DNA from: Mycolicibacterium rutilum
GTDB taxonomy: Bacteria > Actinomycetota > Actinomycetes > Mycobacteriales > Mycobacteriaceae
DNA: 64,000 nt
Assembly: GCF_900108565.1 (NCBI RefSeq)
Contig: NZ_LT629971.1
Span: 744,001-808,000, forward strand
Direction of reading: 5' to 3'
A program made the position numbers and the translations under genes. The notes beneath the pieces are model-generated. The model searched no databases, had not been told where the DNA came from, and worked only from the letters and a program-made list of their open reading frames with translations. Positions 9,167 through 15,861 of this stretch are shown in pieces (position 1 is the stretch's first letter; the number at the start of each line of letters is the position of its first letter).

Positions 9167-9736
9167 TCAGGACTTGATGAAGTTCTGGTACGACCGCGAC
9201 GGCGTCGGCCCGCGCTGGCCCTGATATTTGGAGCCGGCACGCGCGCTGCCGTAGGGGTGCTCGGCAGGGCTGGTGAGCCGGAGCAGGCAGAGCTGGCCGA
9301 TCTTCATGCCCGGCCACAGGGTGATCGGCAGGTTGGCCACATTGGACAGCTCGAGGGTGATGTGGCCGGAGAAGCCGGGGTCGATGAAGCCGGCGGTGGA
9401 GTGGGTCAGCAGGCCCAGCCGGCCGAGCGAGGACTTTCCTTCCAGGCGGCCCGCGAGATCATCGGGCAGCGTGCACAGCTCGAGCGTCGAGCCGAGCACG
9501 AACTCGCCCGGATGCAATACGAACGGCTCCCCCTCGTCCGGCTGCACCAGCGTGGTCAGCTCGTCCTGCTGCTTGGCGGGGTCGATGTGGGTGTAGCGGG
9601 TGTTGTTGAAGACCCGGAACAGGTTGTCCAGTCGCACGTCGATGCTGGACGGCTGGACCAGGGTGTCGTCGAACGGCTCGAGGCTCAGGCGTTCGGCGGC
9701 GATCTCGGCGCGGATGTCGCGGTCGGAGAGCAGCAC
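9167..9736 (-). CDS. dcd: dCTP deaminase
   Basis: Dcd deaminates dCTP to dUTP (bifunctional actinobacterial forms go on to dUMP), supplying thymidylate synthesis. At 189 residues it has the family length. Visible features are [12 protein letters not shown] at the start, [14 protein letters not shown], the active-site region [35 protein letters not shown] at about 108-142 with the catalytic Glu within the [14 protein letters not shown] block, and the C-terminal tail [16 protein letters not shown] that closes over the nucleotide. The start is a GTG at 9736. It is a single gene; a hairpin terminator separates it from the exported repeat protein upstream. Confidence 0.95.
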   Translation of the reverse strand: MLLSDRDIRAEIAAERLSLEPFDDTLVQPSSIDVRLDNLFRVFNNTRYTHIDPAKQQDELTTLVQPDEGEPFVLHPGEFVLGSTLELCTLPDDLAGRLEGKSSLGRLGLLTHSTAGFIDPGFSGHITLELSNVANLPITLWPGMKIGQLCLLRLTSPAEHPYGSARAGSKYQGQRGPTPSRSYQNFIKS

Positions 9737-9775
9737 GCGACGAGCGTAACGGTCGCCGACGGCGCATCAGACGCC

Positions 9776-9815
9776 GAAGTCCCCCAGAGCACCGCGTGGT
9801 GCGCTGGGGGACTTC
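9776..9815 (-). terminator. intrinsic-type hairpin between the exported repeat protein gene and dcd
   Basis: A 12-bp perfect arm GAAGTCCCCCAG (9776-9787) pairs with CTGGGGGACTTC (9804-9815), and an inner GCACC/GGTGC stem continues it. It lies just downstream of the stop of the minus-strand gene at 9826-10158 and upstream of dcd. There is no long U tract, as is usual in mycobacteria. Confidence 0.75.
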
Positions 9816-9825
9816 GTGCGAGTTA

Positions 9826-10158
9826 CTACCGGCCGAAGCCGCTCAGGCCGCCGCCGATGGCGCCGAGCCCGCCCTGGATCGCCTTGCCGGTCTGGCCGGC
9901 GCCGAACTGGGTCAGGTCGCCGAGGCCGCCGAGGCCGAACTTGCCGAGGTCGCCGGTGCCGCCGACGCCGAACTTCGTCAGATCCCCGGTGCTGCCGATA
10001 CCGAACTGCACCAGATCACCGGTGCTGCCGACGACCCACTTGCCGAAGTCGCCCGCATCGCCTTCGTCGGCGTGGGCGGCCGGTGCGAGAACACCGATCA
10101 GAGCCGCACCGGCGATCGCGATGCCGCTGGCCACAGTTGCGCGGAGTGTGAATTTCAT
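9826..10158 (-). CDS. small exported protein made of 11-residue repeats
   Basis: A 110-residue protein with a Sec signal peptide (basic MKFTLR, hydrophobic core, APAAHA then DEGD, predicted cleavage after residue 30). The mature chain is almost entirely seven 11-residue units from residue 33 to 109: GDAGDFGKWVV, GSTGDLVQFGI, GSTGDLTKFGV, GGTGDLGKFGL, GGLGDLTQFGA, then two degenerate units. The spacing of Gly, Leu and Phe is constant. No cysteine is present. The ATG at 10158 has GGGAGG upstream. I recognise no family. A long near-perfect palindrome lies about 75-97 bases upstream of the start and a terminator lies downstream, so it is monocistronic. Confidence 0.8.
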   Translation of the reverse strand: MKFTLRATVASGIAIAGAALIGVLAPAAHADEGDAGDFGKWVVGSTGDLVQFGIGSTGDLTKFGVGGTGDLGKFGLGGLGDLTQFGAGQTGKAIQGGLGAIGGGLSGFGR

Positions 10159-10715
10159 GAGGGTCCTCCCAAATCAATGATCCCGACAGCAAAAAGATAA
10201 CTCGGGTTCTGTCGAATGTGAAGTCGATTGCCTGTGAAGTGTTTAACACGTCACAATGTTTATTGACGCGGATAGTGGGTACCGCCGCTAGCTGTTAGCT
10301 GGACTACGGGCTGAATATCAGTTTGACGAGCCCTCTATCAATATCACATCGGCCAGCAGACCGCCGCGCCGGGGCTAGTGGTTGCGTTGCGATAGCGCGA
10401 TATGTGCTGTTGATCGTGATTTTTACCGTAGCCAAACAGTCGACCCGCGCGCCTGAGTCGCTCGGCGATAGAGCCTTTTCGTTCGAGCCCGCGACGGCGT
10501 TACAGTTCGCAGGTCAGTTGGCTGGAAGCGGGAAGTCGCCGACTCGCTTTTGGAGGAGCGCGCGTTCGCATGGACGATCGGATTCATTGCTGCGCTATTT
10601 ACGTAACAGTTAATTACGCCTTATCCAGCAAATTCAACAGGAATCGAGGCGGCGCCAGACGTACCGCGACAACGCAACCGACGGCGCGCGGATGTTAGCC
10701 TTCGTGATCGAACTA
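10159..10715. other. 557-base intergenic region, AT-richer than its surroundings
   Basis: No convincing gene. It contains the probable promoter of the minus-strand exported repeat protein, the palindrome at 10233-10255, and further right a plus-strand open frame (10323-10613) whose translation lacks family features and a good ribosome binding site. It ends at the tRNA gene. Confidence 0.6.
10233..10255. promoter_or_regulatory. 23-bp near-perfect palindrome, candidate operator
   Basis: Outer arms TGTGA (10233-10237) and TCACA (10251-10255) and inner arms GTGTT (10239-10243) and AACAC (10245-10249) share one centre at 10244; only the 10238/10250 pair mismatches. It lies 75-97 bases upstream of the ATG of the exported repeat protein. 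A CRP site would need a 6-base spacer between TGTGA and TCACA; here it is 13, so the binder is unknown. Confidence 0.5.
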
Positions 10716-10789
10716 GCCGGTGTAGTTCAATGGCAGAACATCAGCTTCCCAAGCTGAATACGCGGGTTCGATTCCCGTCACCGGCTCCA
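10716..10789 (+). tRNA. tRNA-Gly (anticodon CCC)
   Basis: A complete cloverleaf can be drawn. The acceptor arm GCCGGTG (10716-10722) pairs with CACCGGC (10779-10785). The anticodon stem TCAGC/GCTGA encloses the loop TTCCCAA, anticodon CCC. The T arm is GCGGGTTCGATTCCCGT. A genomically encoded CCA follows the discriminator T at 10787-10789. It reads GGG codons. Such a tRNA-Gly lies in the same neighbourhood near dcd in M. tuberculosis, as remembered. Confidence 0.95.
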
Positions 10790-10975
10790 CGTCGCATCGA
10801 CCCCTTCGCGCGAGGATTCGCGAAGAATCTCGTCGGGCCCTACAGACCCCGGCACTGAGCGATGCCGGGCGATGCCGGCAAGCGCCTGACGCGATTACGA
10901 GCCACTTGGAATAACCCGTGGCGCAGGTCGTTGAAGTAACTGAGTCCTGGTCGAAAACTCGCACTCGACTTCAGG

Positions 10976-10997
10976 CCCGGCGGTTTCAACCGCCGGG
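10976..10997 (+). terminator. GC-rich hairpin with T-rich 3' flank
   Basis: CCCGGCGGTT (10976-10985) is perfectly complementary to AACCGCCGGG (10988-10997) and is followed by TCTGTTTGTGTTG. It may end the tRNA-Gly transcript about 190 bases downstream, since nothing coding is evident between them. It sits about 60 bases before the next exported protein gene. Confidence 0.6.
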
Positions 10998-11059
10998 TCT
11001 GTTTGTGTTGCGACCCGGCCGGAGGGCAGCGAAACGCCACGAAGAGAGGGAGATTGACG

Positions 11060-11383
11060 ATGAAGAGACTCGCCGCCACCGTTGCCACGATCGCCGCGAC
11101 CACAGGTCTTGCGCTCGCCACCGCCGCCGGAGCCGCCGCTGCTCCCAGCGGGGCCGGCCCGGCCGATCAGACCTTGAACAAGCTGCGCGCCGACGGCTAC
11201 AACGTCATCATCAGCCGCACCGGCACCGGCGCGATCGATCAGTGCACCGTGACCGAGGTACGCCCCGGCCAGACCTACTCACGGACCGACTCCGGCGTAC
11301 CGGGTCACCTGCTCGGCACGCCCGGGCCCAACATCGCCACCACGGTGACGAACAAGACCGCGCTCGTCACGCTCGCCTGCTAA
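11060..11383 (+). CDS. small exported protein with two cysteines
   Basis: A 107-residue protein with a clear signal peptide: MKRLAATVATIAATTGLALATAAGAAAAPSG, with a likely AxA cleavage near residue 28. The mature part of about 80 residues has two cysteines, one in QCTVTEV and one as the last residue, which could form a disulfide. The ATG at 11060 follows GAGAGGGAG and is preferred over a more distal upstream start. I recognise it only as one of the many short mycobacterial exported proteins of unknown role. A strong hairpin terminator follows at once. Confidence 0.7.
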   Translation: MKRLAATVATIAATTGLALATAAGAAAAPSGAGPADQTLNKLRADGYNVIISRTGTGAIDQCTVTEVRPGQTYSRTDSGVPGHLLGTPGPNIATTVTNKTALVTLAC

Positions 11384-11395
11384 CGGTCGAAACCA

Positions 11396-11429
11396 GACAG
11401 CCCCGATGCCCTTCGGCATCGGGGCTGTC
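11396..11429 (+). terminator. rho-independent terminator after the small exported protein
   Basis: A 15-bp perfect stem GACAGCCCCGATGCC (11396-11410) and GGCATCGGGGCTGTC (11415-11429) with a CTTC tetraloop, followed by CTCATTCTT. One of the clearest terminators in the window. Confidence 0.9.
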
Positions 11430-11687
11430 CTCATTCTTGCCGAAGAAATTAGCTCCTACCATGATCAATCGTCTGGACAGCCTCGGACATGCCGGGCAGT
11501 CGCAAACGGTTAACAAGAGCGGTGATGGACAAACGCAGACGTCACTGCTATTACTTAATTCCGCAAGTAGATTGGCAGCAACCAAGTAGGCGACAGCCCA
11601 TCGTCAACTCGCTGCACTAAGCATCGGTTGCTGAAAATTGACGGTAGCGACAACAACGTCGTCACGACGCGTATTCACGGAGGAAAC

Positions 11688-13964
11688 GTGCCATCGAAGA
11701 AGAGGGTCCGCAAGCACGTCAAGAAGGCCGGACTCGTCGCCGGCGCGGCCGCCACCGCGACCGCATTGACCGTCGGTCTGGCTGCGCCGTCCGCCACCGC
11801 GGCGGCGATTCCGTTCCACGGCGCGGCCGCATCCCCGACAACGACCGATGTGGATCTGGCGGCGCTGGCCACCGCGCTGACCGACGTGCTGCGTGCGTAC
11901 GCCGAAGGCAAGCCGCCGACCCAGTTCCCCGATGAACTGAAGGCGCTCGTCCCGGGCCTGGAACAGCTGGGCCCCCAGCTGCTCGCCGCCCTCGGCAGCG
12001 ACGACAACATCGCGTTCCTGCGCTCCCTGGACTTCAGCGGCGCGCTCGCGGGCCTCGGGCTCAACATTCCCAGCCTCGATACGCTGCTGCCGATTCCGAC
12101 GAGCTTCAACTTCGGTGGTCAGGAGATCGACCTCCCGCTCAAGGTGATCACGACGGGTGGACCGTTCGGCGCGCTTTCGGCCTTCGGCTTGAATCCCTAC
12201 TGGGCGCCCGGTTTTCCCGACACCATCGCCGAAGCGATCAACAGCACTCCGTACGGTGACATCAACACCGAGATCAGCGCGCCGGTGTCGCAAACGATCG
12301 ACAACCCCGCGTATTCGGTCGCCTACAGCGCGGCCTACGCGGCAGCCACGCTGCCGACGTGGCTCGGCGGCGGCGGGTGCTCGTCGTCGAACACGGCGTG
12401 CCGTACCAACTTCGCGCTCAACGCTGTTCGCAATATCTCGCCGACGATCACCCTCAACGCCACCGCGACGGTCCCGGTCAACCTGGAGAACCTTCGCATC
12501 CCGGTGGTCATCGCGTTCGGCATGGGCGCGCTCTCGGCCGGTTCGGCGTACTCACAGCTCGTGGCGGACCTGCCCAACCAACCCGGCGGCACCGCCGAGG
12601 GTGCCGAAGCCGGATCGAGCCTCACGATCCTGCCGATGATCCTGCTCCGAAATCCGGGCCGTGCCAACGGCGGAATCGCCGCCAGGTTCGCACCGTTCTT
12701 CGACCTCATCGGGCTCAACACCGTCACGCCCGACGGTCAGGTGGCCCAGGACGGCGGCGCCGTTCTCGTCCCGATCAAGCTGGACGCGACGGTCGAGTAC
12801 GACCCGGTGTCGGACTTCCCGGTGTGGCCGAACGCGTTCTCGCTCGCAAACTCGTTGGCAGCGTTCGCGTTCCCGACCTACATCCTGCGCGGCACCGAGC
12901 TCAACCTCGACGACCTCGAGGCCGCCCTGGGGCCGGTGCTCGACCCGGTGTTGAACGCGGTGCTCGGCAACGTGCTGTCGGCGGCCATCGGGGACGGCGT
13001 CACCGTCGACGTCGATTTCGGAAGCCTGACGCTGCCGATCAGCCTGAGCCGCGACACCCTGCTCGACCTCGCCGGCGGTCTGCTGCCCGACGGCATCGAG
13101 ATCCCCGAGGAGGGGTACACGGCGCTCAACCGGTATCTGACGTTCCGGTCCAACGCTTTGCCGATCCTCGAACCGTTCCGGCTGCCGGTCGATTTCCTCA
13201 ACCTCGCGACCGGACAGAACTTCAGCAACCCGTTCGCCGACGCGCTCGAGCCCGCGCTGCGGATCCTGACAAACCTCGGCTACACCGATGTCGATCAGGA
13301 GAACGGATATGTGCGGACGTTGACCGACGGCGGCACAGGGGCCGACACCGGCGGTGTGCCGTTCGGCACCCTGCCGACCAACATCGACTGGAGCCGGGTT
13401 CCCGCGGACGTCTTGAGCGCCTTGGTGACGGGAATCCAGCAGGAGTTCTTCAACGGCGGCATCCCCGGCGTCAACGCACCGTCGGATCCGCAGGCCAATC
13501 CGATCGCTGCGCTGCTGCGCCTGCTGGGCGTGCCGAGCGCGCCGCAGCCGGCACCGGAACTGCAGTCGGAACCGGAGTCGGAGTCCAACCTGCTGGCGGC
13601 GAATTCGCTTCCGTCGACGGACAGCGGCGAGTCGATCACGGTGTCGACTCCGGATCCGCAACCGCAGGAGCCGGTCGCGAAGCGCACGGCGTCGACGACA
13701 ACCCCGCAGCCGGTCGCAGAACCGACTGAGCCCGCCGCAGAGGCGACGACGCCGACGACACCGAAGAAGCGTCCGGTGCTCAACAAGGTCACGGAGCCGA
13801 TCACCTCTGTGCAGAGCCCGGAAGAAGATAACGAAGACGCGACCGGTTCTGCCGACACCAACCCGACCGCGCCCGCGAATCCCGCGGGCCAGGACGGCGG
13901 CGAGCAAGGCGCCGACGACAACGGCGGCAACGACTCGAACGCGTCCGGCGACGCGGCGGCCTGA
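11688..13964 (+). CDS. large exported mycobacterial protein, paralog A
   Basis: A 758-residue protein. The GTG at 11688 is chosen for the GGAGGA six bases upstream and the immediate signal sequence: basic VPSKKRVRKHVKKAG, hydrophobic core to about residue 36, then ATAAAIPF. It continues with a roughly 560-residue globular region rich in Leu, Asn and Pro, including VITTGGPFGALSAFGLNPYWAPGFP, LRIPVVIAFGMGALSAG, LTILPMILLRNPGRANGG and FPTYILRGTELNLDDL. A disordered Pro/Thr/Glu/Ser-rich tail of about 130 residues ends it. A two-cysteine loop (GGGGCSSSNTACRTN) is specific to this copy. It is homologous along its length to the protein at 15862-18213. I know of no assigned function; relation to PE-PPE-type C-terminal domains is possible but unproven. 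A bidirectional terminator follows. Confidence 0.75.
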   Translation: MPSKKRVRKHVKKAGLVAGAAATATALTVGLAAPSATAAAIPFHGAAASPTTTDVDLAALATALTDVLRAYAEGKPPTQFPDELKALVPGLEQLGPQLLAALGSDDNIAFLRSLDFSGALAGLGLNIPSLDTLLPIPTSFNFGGQEIDLPLKVITTGGPFGALSAFGLNPYWAPGFPDTIAEAINSTPYGDINTEISAPVSQTIDNPAYSVAYSAAYAAATLPTWLGGGGCSSSNTACRTNFALNAVRNISPTITLNATATVPVNLENLRIPVVIAFGMGALSAGSAYSQLVADLPNQPGGTAEGAEAGSSLTILPMILLRNPGRANGGIAARFAPFFDLIGLNTVTPDGQVAQDGGAVLVPIKLDATVEYDPVSDFPVWPNAFSLANSLAAFAFPTYILRGTELNLDDLEAALGPVLDPVLNAVLGNVLSAAIGDGVTVDVDFGSLTLPISLSRDTLLDLAGGLLPDGIEIPEEGYTALNRYLTFRSNALPILEPFRLPVDFLNLATGQNFSNPFADALEPALRILTNLGYTDVDQENGYVRTLTDGGTGADTGGVPFGTLPTNIDWSRVPADVLSALVTGIQQEFFNGGIPGVNAPSDPQANPIAALLRLLGVPSAPQPAPELQSEPESESNLLAANSLPSTDSGESITVSTPDPQPQEPVAKRTASTTTPQPVAEPTEPAAEATTPTTPKKRPVLNKVTEPITSVQSPEEDNEDATGSADTNPTAPANPAGQDGGEQGADDNGGNDSNASGDAAA

Positions 13965-13978
13965 GCCGAAGCATCAAG

Positions 13979-14010
13979 CAGCCCCGGCACCTCAGGTGTC
14001 GGGGCTGTTT
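13979..14010. terminator. bidirectional hairpin terminator between convergent genes
   Basis: CAGCCCCGGCACC (13979-13991) pairs with GGTGTCGGGGCTG (13995-14007) with one G-T pair and a 3-base loop, followed by TTT. It lies between the plus-strand gene ending at 13964 and the minus-strand gene ending at 14017. Confidence 0.85.
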
Positions 14011-14016
14011 GGTTGC

Positions 14017-14679
14017 TCAGCGGAAGTAGATCTCGTTCCCGGTCGGATAGCCCCCGCCGGTCGTGGTGATGTGCACGTGGTCGTAATGGCCGTAGCCGCC
14101 GCGCTGCGCACCACCCGGCGTGTAATAGACGCCGCGCCAGATCGCGTCCTGCAACCCGAACCGCTTGGCGTTCCGCAGGGCGTACGAGACGATCTCGTTG
14201 CCCAGCGCGATTCCCGCGGAGCTACTCGGGTTGGGGATCATCACGTCGAGGGCCAACCCGTTGGGGTGCCAGCGCAACGCGTCGGCTCGCACGCCGCCGA
14301 TACTGCTGATCTCCGGAAACGCCTCGCTGATCGCGCGTGAGGCCAGGATGGTCTTGACCTGCAGCCCGTTCTCCGGGGCCATGCCGACCGGGAGCGACCG
14401 GTCGACCGTGCGGTACCGCGACGCGGCGACCATGCGGTCGGGCGCCGCGGCCAGGCTGGCCTGACCGATCGACGGTCCCGCTGTCGACGCCGCTGCCGCC
14501 ACGATCTCCATGCAGCAGGGCGTGGTGTCCTCGACGATCACCGGCTCGCTCTCGGGCGCAGGCCGTGCAGTCAGATGAACGTCCCCGCCGACCGCGAAAA
14601 AAACGGCGGCCGGCGCGATGACTGCAGCCACGCCCATCGGCGACGTGCGTCGCTTCTTGGCTAAGGAATGCCGTCCCAC
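14017..14679 (-). CDS. exported protein with M15-like metal motif (Rv0320-like)
   Basis: A 220-residue protein, the same length I remember for Rv0320. A basic N-terminus (MGRHSLAKKRR) and a hydrophobic segment at about 16-32 indicate export or a membrane anchor; CC at 55-56 is unusual. The C-terminal domain (about 110-215) carries HPNGLALD (H138 to D145) and GHYDHVHI (H198, D200, H201, H203). That HxxGxAxD plus HxH pattern is seen in zinc D,D-peptidases of the M15/VanY fold and in the ARB_07466-like domain. Peptidoglycan hydrolysis is a reasonable inference but not shown. GTG start. It lies between the two large exported paralogs in the opposite orientation. Confidence 0.7.
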   Translation of the reverse strand: MGRHSLAKKRRTSPMGVAAVIAPAAVFFAVGGDVHLTARPAPESEPVIVEDTTPCCMEIVAAAASTAGPSIGQASLAAAPDRMVAASRYRTVDRSLPVGMAPENGLQVKTILASRAISEAFPEISSIGGVRADALRWHPNGLALDVMIPNPSSSAGIALGNEIVSYALRNAKRFGLQDAIWRGVYYTPGGAQRGGYGHYDHVHITTTGGGYPTGNEIYFR

Positions 14680-14769
14680 GAAAACGGATCGTATATCAAA
14701 TCGTTACATTTGCCGCAATTCTGCCGAATTCGCTGGGCGATCGCCCAACGGGCCGGAATCATCTCTGCC

Positions 14770-15531
14770 GTGACGGGACTGCTCGCTGACAAGGTCATCC
14801 TGCTCGCCGGGCTCGGCGGTATCGGCAACGGTCTGGCGCGCCGGTTCGCCGACGAGGGCGCCTCGCTCGTGATCGGCGATATCGATGCTGACCTGGCCGA
14901 ACGGGTCGCCGCGGAACTCGGCGGCACCGTGCGCGCAGTCCCGCTTGACGGCGCCGACGAGCAGTCGGTGATCGCCGCGGTCGAAACAACCGTCGGCGCG
15001 TTCGGCCGGCTCGACGGCATGCACCTCAACTTCACCAACGCCGCCGACGCTTATCTACCTGGCGGCGTCGTCGAGCTCCCCCTCGACGCCTTCGACGAGG
15101 TGATGCGGGTCAACACCCGCGGCTTCGTCATCTGCGCGAAGCACGCCATTCCCGCGATGGTCGACACCGGCGGCGGCTCGATCGTCTTCACCGCGTCCAT
15201 CGACGCCTACAACGGGGCAGGCACCCGCGTCTCCTACGCGATGAGCAAGGCCGCCGAACTGGCGCTGATGCGGCACATCGCCCGCCGGTACGGCCCGAAG
15301 GGGATCCGCTGCAATGCGATCGCTCCCGGGTTGATCTGGCATTACAAATTCGACGAGATGCCGATGCCGGACGGCGTCGTCGAGCAGACCCGCGCCAGGC
15401 AGATGATCAAGTCCCGGTTCGGCAGGCCCGACGACGTGGCTGCGCTGGCCACGCTGCTGCTGTCCGACGACGGCAGTTTCATCACCGCGCAGACGATCAG
15501 CGTGGACGGCGGGGTCACCTTCCGACCGTGA
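14770..15531 (+). CDS. short-chain dehydrogenase/reductase
   Basis: A classical SDR of 253 residues. The cofactor loop GLGGIGNGLA is at about 14-23, and VIGDIDADL ends beta-2 with an Asp, which favours NAD(H). Near the catalytic Ser lies FTASIDAYNG, and the catalytic Tyr-Lys pair is in SYAMSKAAE. The C-terminus ISVDGGVTF is the usual SDR ending. The substrate is not predictable. The GTG at 14770 starts directly before the Rossmann fold; upstream in-frame starts would overlap the divergent gene and add unrelated residues. Only 90 bases separate it from that gene, so the promoters must share this gap. Confidence 0.85.
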   Translation: MTGLLADKVILLAGLGGIGNGLARRFADEGASLVIGDIDADLAERVAAELGGTVRAVPLDGADEQSVIAAVETTVGAFGRLDGMHLNFTNAADAYLPGGVVELPLDAFDEVMRVNTRGFVICAKHAIPAMVDTGGGSIVFTASIDAYNGAGTRVSYAMSKAAELALMRHIARRYGPKGIRCNAIAPGLIWHYKFDEMPMPDGVVEQTRARQMIKSRFGRPDDVAALATLLLSDDGSFITAQTISVDGGVTFRP

Positions 15532-15861
15532 CAAGGCCGGTTGTGCAGCAAATGTCGACGGCGACGTTATCCGACGTCCGGGCGGTATGTCCCAGTTCTG
15601 GGCAACGCGTCCCACATCACGATCTTTGCTGTAATAGTAATCGACGGCGTCGCAGCTTGCGCTCTCGAGTTGCCTTGATTCGGCCGCCCTGACGCGAAAT
15701 CAAGCGGTTGTACTGCACTGATAATGGCGTAACACCTTTCGTTAGCGTAATAAATTGGTTTGCCTGTGCCGTCAATCGCTTCGGAAGAAAATTTTGCTCG
15801 CCGGCCATACCGTCTGTTACGGTCCAAGAACGTGCGCGGAGGCTCCGGAAGGGCGGCTGAC
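15532..15861. other. 330-base AT-richer leader region upstream of paralog B
   Basis: No gene or obvious hairpin terminator is seen. The sequence from about 15630 to 15800 is clearly less GC-rich than the flanking genes and probably contains the promoter and 5' leader of the exported protein starting at 15862. Confidence 0.5.

Noticed and set aside
10233..10255. CRP-type site from the TGTGA and TCACA arms
   Set aside because: The arms are 13 bases apart instead of 6, so a CRP dimer would not contact both; kept only as an unassigned palindrome.
10323..10613. Plus-strand open frame of 96 codons in the intergenic region left of the tRNA-Gly gene
   Set aside because: No ribosome binding site, no recognisable domain and an arginine/serine-rich C-terminus typical of chance translation; the region looks regulatory.
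10716..11059. tRNA-Gly as an integration site of a mobile element
   Set aside because: No integrase, no duplicated tRNA 3' end and no phage-like genes are visible on either side.
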